Shown here: positions 56,277 through 64,000 of the stretch, piece after piece
Layout: every line of letters starts with the position of its first letter
Position numbering within the stretch: the first letter of the stretch is position 1
DNA from: Linepithema humile
Taxonomy: Eukaryota > Arthropoda > Insecta > Hymenoptera > Formicidae
Length of the DNA stretch: 64,000 bases
Assembly: GCF_040581485.1 (NCBI RefSeq)
Contig: NC_090128.1
Span: 41,012,931 to 41,076,930, forward strand
Reading direction: 5' to 3'
The notes under the pieces: generated by a model
Database searches by the model: none
What the model saw: only the letters and a program-made list of their open reading frames with translations
What the model was told of the DNA's origin: nothing
Position numbers and translations under genes: made by a program

Positions 56277-57172
56277 CTAGGTGCGCAACTAAGTTTCCAG
56301 GTTTCACACATGGATGGTGCTAACGATACATGTAGTTGATATACATGCTAAAGTTGTGTTTTTTTATTAACTTGGACATCTGTCATCAATAACCAGTCAT
56401 AATATCAACACATATTGCAACGCAAAAATATTTTTTCTAACAATAAAGATGTCGAGTTTTGTGCCAAATAAACAGCATTTGCGGGAAGCTTTGCTTTTCT
56501 GCTTCAACTTGAAAGAAAATGCAGCTGAAGCACGTCGTTTGCTTGAGAAAGCCTACGGTAAACATGCCTGAAAACTACCTGTGAAGATTGTTTTAAACGC
56601 TTCAGAAGTGGCGATTTCGACACTGAGGACAAGGAGCGCTCCGGAAGACCAAAAACATTTGAGGACGCCGATCTGCAAGCGTTATTGAATGAAGATGATA
56701 CGCAAACACAACAACGACAACAACTGATAAATTTGAACCATGCATTGCTCGAAAAACGGCCAGAATGGGACACGAGACACGAACGAGTGATATTGCAGCA
56801 CGACAACGCTCCGTGCCATCGCACTTCCATCGTCCAGGACACCATCAAAACGCTGAAATGGGATCTGCTACCTCACCCGCCGTATTCACCAGACCTGGCC
56901 TCTTCCGATTATCACTTGTTCCGGTCGATGGCGCATGGCTTGGCTGGGCTACACTTGGCCAATTTCAAAGAAATGCAAAACTGGTTGGATGAATGGTTTC
57001 GATTCAAAGACGCGTCGTTTTATCGTCGCGGTATTCATGTATTGCCAGAGAGATGGCAAAAATGTGTAGCTAGCGAGGGACGATACTTTGTATAAACCGT
57101 TTTTTGTATTTCTCTTAAAATTTTCCATTTTGCATTGATAAAAAAAACCCGGAAACTTAGTTGCGCACCTAG
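56277..57172 (+). mobile_element. mariner-family transposon (mellifera-like), internally deleted
   Basis: An 896-bp element whose ends are perfect inverted repeats CTAGGTGCGCAACTAAGTTT continuing to CC, with TA outside each end (56275-56276 and 57173-57174). The repeats differ wholly from those of the 20.7-kb copy, so this is a different mariner lineage. About 400 bp of a full mariner are missing. It carries the broken transposase at 56449-57095. Confidence 0.93.
56449..57095 (+). pseudogene. mariner transposase, frameshifted and centrally deleted
   Basis: Starts at ATG 56449 (MSSFVPNK, the common mariner start). A TGA interrupts the first helix-turn-helix at about 56568, where a one-base shift restores the frame for TTCEDCFKRF. 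A deletion near 56710 then joins the second helix-turn-helix region to NLNHALLEKRP. The rest is open to the TAA at 57093: HDNAPCH (second catalytic Asp), YSPDLASSDYHLF (third Asp, DD34D spacing) and LPERWQKCV. The stretch with the first catalytic Asp is lost. It cannot make an active enzyme. Confidence 0.92.
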
Positions 57173-57235
57173 TAAAATTATTTATTTCACTTTGTATATA
57201 TATATATATATATAGTATCAGTTTTATACTTTTGA

Positions 57236-57760
57236 TGACAAAATTCAGATTCTTTTGTATCTTTAAAGATTGCATGAAAAAGATCACGTTAGAAAAATGG
57301 CAAATCATTATTCGGGATTAAGAAATTACTTGTTGCGAGAGGCATTTGTATCTTATGTTTTACGTAAAAAGTAACTTCTTATGCGATAGAAAAATGGCAA
57401 ATTACTATTCGAGATTAAGAAGTTATTTTTTACGTCAAGCATAGGATCCAAGCACCTCTCGCAAAAAGTAACTTTTTAATCCCGAATAATAAATTTGCCA
57501 TTTGTAAAGCGTGACCTTTTTTATGCGATCCTTAAAAATACAAGAGAATCTGAACCTCTTTGTCCTGGACAGTGTAAAAATAATACAAAACAGTGAAATA
57601 AATAACTTGTAACTTTTTAACCCCGAGCGATAAATTTCTTATTTTTCTAGCGTAATCTTTCTTTATGCGATCTTTAAAGACGCGAGAGAATCTGAACTCT
57701 GTCATGAACAGTACAAAAATAATACAAAAGTGATAAATAACATAAGTAATAAATAACTTT
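57236..57760. repeat. composite repeat: one inverted and two direct copies of a ~100-bp unit
   Basis: A unit containing AGAGAATCTGAACTCT and GTAAAAATAATACAAAA-like sequence occurs in direct orientation at about 57523-57620 and 57668-57750 and inverted at about 57236-57300. A second module (ATGGCAAAT, TATTCGGGATTAA, TTGCGAGAGG) is inverted between about 57297-57390 and 57405-57505, forming a hairpin. Copies are diverged. It begins 60 bp past the mariner copy at 56277-57172. It may be a transposon with sub-terminal repeats; its class is not recognised. Confidence 0.65.
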
Positions 57761-60085
57761 TTATAATCTCTTTTAATACAAAAGGATAGAATATCAAGGA
57801 AAAATGTAATATTTATACATACACTCAATTGTATCAATTGTATCAATTGTACTAATTGTTTCGTTCGAATAAAAATCGCAATGTAAATGGCGTAAGCTCT
57901 TTATTCCAGAATATGTAGTGGAATTATGAACTGAAAGAAGAGATGTGTGAAAAATATAAAATATGTGTGGTCAATCGATCTTAATTTATTACTTAAACGT
58001 ATCTTTGCGTTCAACATGATTGGCATTTATGGTCGTAATCGTGTTGTCATGCATACATCTAACGTGTGCGTTTCTACAGACATGTATAGTGCTTCGTACT
58101 CGTTTCGTTAAGTATAGAAAACATCATTTCGATCGTCGTCAAACAAACTAACAACATCATTGTCGTGTATACACTTTTGAGAAATGTGCTTTCTTCAGTC
58201 GTGTAACATATAAAATAATATACATAGATCTATTTATGTGACATATTATATACACGTATTATTAAAAGATTTTTATTTTAAATCCGCCGCGAAGAAGCGG
58301 GGAAAGGACGCATGGATGTTGCATTGTGAAGACTGCACGTTTAAGCGATACCCTATCGAGGAATAATATCCTGTTTAAACTTCAATACTGAGACACGTGT
58401 ATGTGTGGCTTTATCGCACGTACGTATGCATTGCTTCCGTATCTAGGTTTACTTTTTTGTTTTAATAAATTAAACATAAATTATTGTATGTACTGTGTTT
58501 GACGCATCATTATGCTTTTTCGTTTTTGTTTTTCTTTATGTTATTGATCTAATAAAAGCCGAAAGAGAATTCTATCACTACAATTTCAGCTTCAATTATA
58601 AACCCAGTAAGCAAAATGTTAGCAATGTTAACGGATTAACAGGAAATTTATCAAATTGATTTGCTCAATTGTAAACGGAATTGTCTCATATAATACAGTT
58701 ATACTCTATATTCTAATTATTGAAAAATTTTGATACCAGCTGGTGATTAAACACGTGGTAAACTGAAAGGAACGGTTCTAGGTCTTTTTCTCATCCGTGT
58801 GTAGCCAACTTATATATGCATAACATTCTGATCCCTATAAATGTTTTTTTACATGCTTATTTATTATATCGACACTCTTGATTTTACAATCTAACAGAAC
58901 TACTAGCTTCTTAATTGTGTTATTTTTTTATATTATCTGAAATAGAATTAATTTGCCGCGGTTGTCAAATACACAAAATTGTAAAAAAAAGGAGAAAAAA
59001 ATAATAACATTACACTATACACATCAAATATATAAATTATATATATATATGTATAATTAATCGCATCGATCAAATGCAAGAATGTTTACAGATTAGTTTT
59101 TTCCTTATTTTTTTCTACGTATCTTTGTCTGAATGTGTTTTAGGACAAAAAATGTACGACTCGATCGTGTTCATACAAACAACATGTTTGTCGAACAAAC
59201 CTATTAAGTCAGAAACTTTACAATTAGATACATTGATTACAGAATATGTCTTGTGAGCACATATACCACATCAAACGCTACCGATAAAATCGCTCAATGT
59301 TTAACATAAATATAAAAGTTTTATTTCATGTTAGAAATTATACAACCTATATACGAATGTTACTTCAATTAATAAAAAAAACTAAATTTGACATAACTCA
59401 TGATAGTTTACGTAACTGTGTACAGAGTAGCGTAGAAGACGCCAACATAAACATATTTATAAATAATGATTATGAGACATCATTTATTTGTAGCAATTTA
59501 TAATTTTCAGGAACAAAGTATTTTATATCCTGAAACGCGTATTAAACTTTTAACATATTCGTTGCCGATAATGTCAATTGGCAGCCTGTGATAATTTCTC
59601 AAAAAGGAATACCGATTAGCATTTTCTTGCACATGATGGAAAATTTAATTTATATTTCCAATACTTGAGAAAAAAATCGATTTGTCTGTAATTATTACTA
59701 ATTTTTGATGAGCTAATTTTCTTTTATAAGTATATTTTAATATAATTTGCCGTTTTTAACAAAGTAACTGGAAAATACTGTTGGCTTCTAGATAATGTAC
59801 AAAATCGACAACAAATATATTGAATATATCCGCTTAAAATAAATAAAAAAATAAAATTTTTTTAATATTAAATAATCCCACAACTATTCACGCAGTTCTG
59901 GAACATCCCGTATTAGCAAATAAAGAATTGCTTCGATTCGACCAAACGACGCTAATTTACAGGTGATATGAGCAATTGATAGATGCTTTTGATCCGTGCA
60001 TGAGCACATAGTCGCTAATCGTTAGCTAATCATGCGTCACACGTACAACAAGATAAGTTTCAACTTCCTAGATCTTGTGAAATTA
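57761..60085. other. intergenic, 3' flank of NC2alpha
   Basis: AT-rich DNA with no coding-like frame. Short ORFs at 59074-59503 are low-complexity by composition. The right end should hold the NC2alpha 3' untranslated region. Confidence 0.5.
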
Positions 60086-61439
60086 CTATGTATCGTAATC
60101 TTCGTCGATGTCGCCAGTGCAAGTGAAGTTTGATGTCGGTTGATTGCTTGCACTTGGATTGACTTCAGTATAAAAGTTTAGTTGATTAATTTGCAAGGAT
60201 GTAGGTACAGATATCTGGAACTCTGGAATCTGTGAGTGCCCTCCTGCTGTCAACGCGTCCTTTTGATTAGCAGAGTTTGAATTGCTTTGAACTGTAGTAG
60301 ATCCATTATCTTTCGTAATCTTATGATTTGCAATAGCTTCAATGCTACCTGGTAATCCCAGTTGCTTCTGATATCTGCAAAAATAACGAATTGTGATAAA
60401 TTAGGTAAGTTTTTAGAAAAGGTAAAGCTTTGATTAACTTACCCTACTGGATTAGAATGCTGTGTCGCAATCGGACATGTTGTAGCTGTGTTTGATGAAT
60501 TGGTTCCTGAGATAGAAGTCTCTGGTGACATAGGTACTTCATCATCAAGTCCCGATACATCAGGCAGAGATTTGACTAAATCTTTTAGAAAGTCGAATCT
60601 ACTTTCTGATAGAATACATTGTTTCCTATAAACAAATATACCTTGCAGATAAAGGTTTTATTTTACATTAAGTCTACCAAGTTTCTATTTTTTCAACAAA
60701 ATGCTTATTTATAAATATATAAAAAAAAAACAAAAACTCTGTTGCTATCTATCATTTCAAATCTATTTTAGACAGATTAATTGTATCTTTCAACAGTTAC
60801 TAATTCAAAATAAACCAATTCATAAAAGTTTGCTTTATACATATAACATTCAATCTCAAATGTTTACTCACATATGTGTTGGACTTAGAGTCTTAGCATT
60901 TTTGGCATTTGTAATCTGCATAGTCTTGGTCAGCAAAGAGTGTACAAATAATTCCAGTGTCCTAGGTAAGCCTTGTTAAGGAAAAAACTGTAGATATAGA
61001 AAATGTATAATAATGTATCTTAGACAACTTATATCAAATTTATATAAGTCTTATATAAATCAAGTGCTTGCAAGAGACGAAAACATATAAAAAGAAGATA
61101 ATCAAGAAAGGATATAGATTATAATTGGCACTGCCTGGGCGACTTTTCCAACTTCTTCGTCTGTCTGCATAATCTTCTTGATACGACCCTGACAAATAAA
61201 TACGCGAGATTAGATTATGTTAACTTCTGCCTCGATTTTGCTCGCTGTGCATTTTTTCTGAATAACGCCAATCATTACGTGTTCACCATTAAAGACGCAA
61301 GTCAATGTGATGAACAGATATGCCATTTCTACGGTACTTTATTTTTACTGCCGATGTGTTCCGCAATGACAGAAAAAGATGTTCAGCATTTGCTTACCGC
61401 TGGAAAACGAGCGTTGTATTTTTTCTTTTTGCTAGGCAT
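60086..61439 (-). CDS. NC2alpha: NC2alpha / DRAP1, negative cofactor 2 alpha subunit
   Basis: Five exons: 61439-61398, 61188-61116, 60965-60872, 60625-60443 and 60374-60086, giving 226 aa (vertebrate DRAP1 is about 205). The N-terminus MPSKKKKYNARFPAGRIKKI and QTDEEVGKVAQAVP begin the histone fold, which continues through LELFVHSLLTK and NAKTLSPTHMKQCI (about residues 12-85). Next come FDFLKDLVKSLPDVSG, a Ser/Thr/Asn/Gln-rich linker and the acidic end DEDYDT typical of the family. With NC2beta (Dr1) it forms a histone-fold dimer that clamps TBP on DNA, represses TATA promoters and supports some others. Exon 1 is only 14 codons and was found by splice logic. The intron between exons 2 and 3 is of the rare AT-AC type. 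It is divergent from the THAP gene, with 1.5 kb between start codons. Confidence 0.95.
60966..61115 (-). other. U12-type AT-AC intron in NC2alpha
   Basis: This 150-base intron starts ATATCCTTT directly after the exon and ends TTAC directly before the next exon. TTCCTTAAC, the consensus U12 branch site, lies about 10 bases from the 3' end. All three match the minor spliceosome, and only this AT-AC junction restores the conserved histone-fold reading (III-S-RTLELF). No GT-AG alternative gives this frame. Confidence 0.93.
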
Positions 61440-62226
61440 GCTGTTTCTACATACGGGGAACGGATCGGATTTCGCAGCACGGCACGGCAATGGCATGCAC
61501 GCACGCACGTACGCACGTGATACAACACGACGCGTAAACAAACGGGAACCAGAAAAGTTTTTCGCAACGGAAATTTTGTATTGTCTCCTGTTGTCTCCCT
61601 ATACGCAAAGCAACGCAGGGGTTGTTCCGAAACTTTACACCCACATATGATGCACCCGCCTGTTTTCCATGGACATATCAAATAATTGGACAGAAAGCAA
61701 AGTCGGTTCTCTGACAAGCCAACTGACGCTAATGAAAAAGAGAAAGTTAGCGAATTTTTGATTGGTTACGCCATTTTGATATCTGTGAATAGATATCAGA
61801 ATAAATTAATAAGCAGCGGGAGTTCCCATCTTTTGTGTAATAGTTTATGACGCATTTTGATTGATGCATAATTCAATTCCCGCCAAAATGCAGCAAGATG
61901 GTTGCCAATGTTTACTTCCATACATAGTAAATACTAGACTGCTCATATTGTTCGAAGAGTGTTGAAAATTTACGGAAAGGAATAAAGAGAAAGGAATCTT
62001 TGATAGGCTTGTTTCTCTCTCACATGTAAGAATTAAAACCAATTAAAAACGTGTTGCTATCCTACTAACGTTACGCATGCGCGAGAATTTGGTACATAAA
62101 TTTTGGGGTCAAGTTCAACACGAATTAAGGTCATTACACGTAAAAAAGTTTAGTCGTAATCGTAAGCAAATCGACCAATCACAGTGAGCAGTAATGAGAG
62201 TGACTCGCCACTCACTGAACGGCTAA
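61440..62226. promoter_or_regulatory. NC2alpha upstream region, left part of divergent promoter
   Basis: Holds the NC2alpha 5' untranslated region and promoter. An E2F-like TTCCCGCC lies at 61877-61884, GATTGG (inverse CCAAT) near 61760, and GCCATTTTG and AAGATGG motifs resembling YY1 sites nearby. These are motif matches without experimental support. No ORF of note. Confidence 0.4.
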
Positions 62227-62545
62227 AGGCCCTCACACACAAAATGACATAACTGCATATGCATAGCATAAGACCGTCTCGACCAATGAACATCTAGCAT
62301 AAAGGTGCCATATTGATTTACATAGCATGTTCATTGGTCGAGACGGTCTTATGCTATGCATATGCAGTTATGTCATTTTTAGCGTTTTCGATTATACAGG
62401 ATTTGAACGACCCAGGGTTGGTTAATGACGTCATTGCAACCTCTCCACCAATGAAAGACTTGCATTTATAGTAAAATAGTGATTGATCAACCCTGGGTCG
62501 TTCAAATCCTGTATAATCGAAAACGCTATTTGTGTGTGATGGCCT
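62227..62545. mobile_element. palindromic MITE A (PIF/Harbinger-like), host of nested MITE B
   Basis: Ends are AGGCCCTCACACACAAA on the left and the inverse of AGGCCATCACACACAAA on the right, flanked by TAA (62224-62226 and 62546-62548), a 3-bp duplication as in PIF/Harbinger elements. The internal arms, starting AAAATGACATAACTGCATAT on the left, are about 53 bp and match perfectly as inverted copies around a ~40-base loop. MITE B (62382-62526) is inserted inside the right arm. No ORF. Class assignment is an inference from ends and duplication. Confidence 0.82.
62382..62526. mobile_element. MITE B, copy 1, nested in MITE A
   Basis: A 145-bp element with perfect 39-bp terminal inverted repeats starting GCGTTTTCGATTATACAGGA, flanked by TA on both sides (62380-62381 and 62527-62528), as for Tc1/mariner-type MITEs. 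It splits the right arm of MITE A, so it arrived later. Identical to copy 2. Confidence 0.88.
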
Positions 62546-62623
62546 TAAGTGCCTATCCAGACAAACCATCGACATATAGAATGGACTGAGCATCGCGATG
62601 GGTAAGCGCGCGCCTGCTTTATA

Positions 62624-62768
62624 GCGTTTTCGATTATACAGGATTTGAACGACCCAGGGTTGGTTAATGACGTCATTGCAACCTCTCCACCAATGAAAGA
62701 CTTGCATTTATAGTAAAATAGTGATTGATCAACCCTGGGTCGTTCAAATCCTGTATAATCGAAAACGC
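62624..62768. mobile_element. MITE B, copy 2
   Basis: Identical over all 145 bp to copy 1, in the same orientation, with TA on both sides (62622-62623 and 62769-62770), 97 bp after copy 1. It ends 181 bp before the THAP-gene start codon and so lies in that gene's promoter or 5' untranslated region. Confidence 0.88.
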
Positions 62769-62949
62769 TATTAGAGTGAGAGGTACTACATCTGAGGCCT
62801 ATGTTTGTCTCTCTTGCAAACTTTTGATTTGTTATTTCGTCCCCCTCCAGAATTCTAGCAGTAACATAGCATTAAATTTGACACCTCACCTTCGCCTACT
62901 CGCTTTGGAATAATGTGAAACGTTTATCTTTATTTTTAAAAATTAAAAA

Positions 62950-64000
62950 ATGGTTTTAAGGTGTTTTGTATGCAAAATTACGTATGATAAAAATAAAAAG
63001 GATATACAGATGCATAAGTAAGTACATTAAAAGTATTTTTTATAGGACATTATTGTAACACATTCTTTAAACATATTGTTTTAAAGCTGTATAATAATTA
63101 ATTATATTATATACGTAATTATATTATAATTATATTATATACGTAATTATATTATATACGTAACTTGCATAGTTTTGTTAAATATATATTAAAATTATAT
63201 ATTATATAATAAAATTAAGATATGTAATAGTATGTAATAAAAATTGTGTAAAATAAAATTATAAAAAGTTAGGTTAGATTATGCGTTTTACAGATAAGAG
63301 ATATTTAGAACATTATTTTAAATATTTTGTAATATAATAATAATTGAATTATACAATATAAAATAATACATTATCATTATTTTCAGAGTTCCAGAAAAAG
63401 AACACATAAAGAAATTATGGTTATCTGCATTAAACATCAAGCAGATCAGTCCAAATGCAAGAGTGTGTTCAAAACATTTTAATGAACAGGATTTCACAAA
63501 AAGTATTGTTGGGGAAAGAAAATATATCAAATCTGATGCAGTCCCATCTATAAATTTACAGAAAAATGGAGAAACCACTGATCGTAGCAACTCTGAGAGC
63601 ATAGAAGAGAGCATAGAAGAGAGCATAGAAGAGAGCATAGAAGAGAGCATAGAAAGTACACAATACTGCAACAAGAAACATACATGTTTGAAAAGGTAAT
63701 TTACAAACAAAATATTGAATAATTACTGTTGATAAGTGTTATTATTTTTATGCTTAAGATCCTTAGCAATGGAACAGGCAACTGAAGATGAAGTAGTGCC
63801 TCGAAAAAATATTAGAACATTTCGTGATATAGACGTCAAACAGGTTTCACAATCACCGTTTGAAGCAGAAACCTGCTTGGAAGCACTCATTGAAGAACTG
63901 CATGAAAAACGGAAGGAGATAAAACGATTTAGAGATAAAGTCGGAAAACTACAGAAAACAGTTAAAGATTTACGCTCACTGATGAAGAGTTTAAAAGATA
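62950..64000 (+). CDS. THAP-domain protein, 5' part (runs off the window)
   Basis: Three exons seen: 62950-63017, 63387-63695 and 63759 to the edge, with GT-AG junctions that keep frame. The first ~77 residues form a THAP zinc finger: C5 and C8 (CFVC), W34 in KKLWLSAL, C50 and H53 in VCSKHF, and the closing AVPS box at 74-77. THAP fingers bind specific DNA. A Ser-Ile-Glu-Glu repeat follows (about 94-109), and exon 3 encodes a charged helix (EALIEELHEKRKEIKRF and on) that should form a coiled coil for dimerisation. Such an order fits THAP transcription factors and also THAP9/P-element-type transposases; the rest of the gene is needed to choose. Start codon chosen because CFVC follows four residues later. 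The promoter contains MITE B copy 2. Confidence 0.88.
63598..63653 (+). repeat. 12-bp coding minisatellite (Ser-Ile-Glu-Glu)
   Basis: AGCATAGAAGAG repeated four times plus a partial unit, in frame within the THAP-gene exon 2. Units are identical at DNA level, which suggests recent slippage and likely length variation between individuals. Confidence 0.93.

Noticed and set aside
62354..62707. 117-codon minus-strand ORF
   Set aside because: It simply reads through two identical MITE copies, which repeats part of the peptide.

Overview
This window looks like nuclear DNA of an insect, most likely an ant or another hymenopteran. Genes are split by short introns, AT-rich non-coding DNA is broken by CpG-rich blocks, two decayed mariner elements are present, and the recognisable proteins have animal-wide relatives. 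The species is an inference; nothing in the sequence names it.

Layout. Positions 1 to about 37.2 kb form a gene-poor stretch. I found no convincing coding exon there, only a 74-unit TCG array, CpG-rich blocks, a hAT-like MITE with an 8-bp target duplication, other inverted-repeat elements, a 745-bp foldback and a deleted mariner copy. From 37.2 kb to the right edge the window is gene-dense: ABHD17 (-, 38826-42265), an SNX24-like PX protein (-, 44176-45291), PNISR (+, 46003-50416), an acid-lipase-family secreted lipase (-, 52974-55376), a second deleted mariner (56277-57172), NC2alpha/DRAP1 (-, 60086-61439) and the 5' part of a THAP-domain gene (+, 62950 to the edge). I rebuilt exon structures by hand. 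Five complete models keep frame across every junction: ABHD17 286 aa, SNX24-like 169 aa, PNISR 805 aa, lipase 404 aa, NC2alpha 226 aa.

Most interesting signal. Directly after the ABHD17 stop (TGA followed by C) the same frame stays open for 46 codons to a TAG (also followed by C), then for another 480 codons to a TAA at 37242. The long part has no ATG in its first ~240 codons and no AATAAA lies across it. Double stop-codon readthrough, giving an ~814-residue protein with a Ser/Lys-rich tail, is the leading explanation; an alternative last exon at 38684/38681 is a real rival.

Other notable points: an AT-AC (U12-type) intron in NC2alpha with matching 5' site, branch site and 3' AC; two cases of a palindromic MITE nested in another; a short divergent promoter with a DRE-type box between the SNX24-like gene and PNISR; and MITEs filling the divergent promoter between NC2alpha and the THAP gene. 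The genes share no one pathway: they cover protein depalmitoylation, endosomal lipid binding, splicing speckles, secreted lipid hydrolysis and transcription control.
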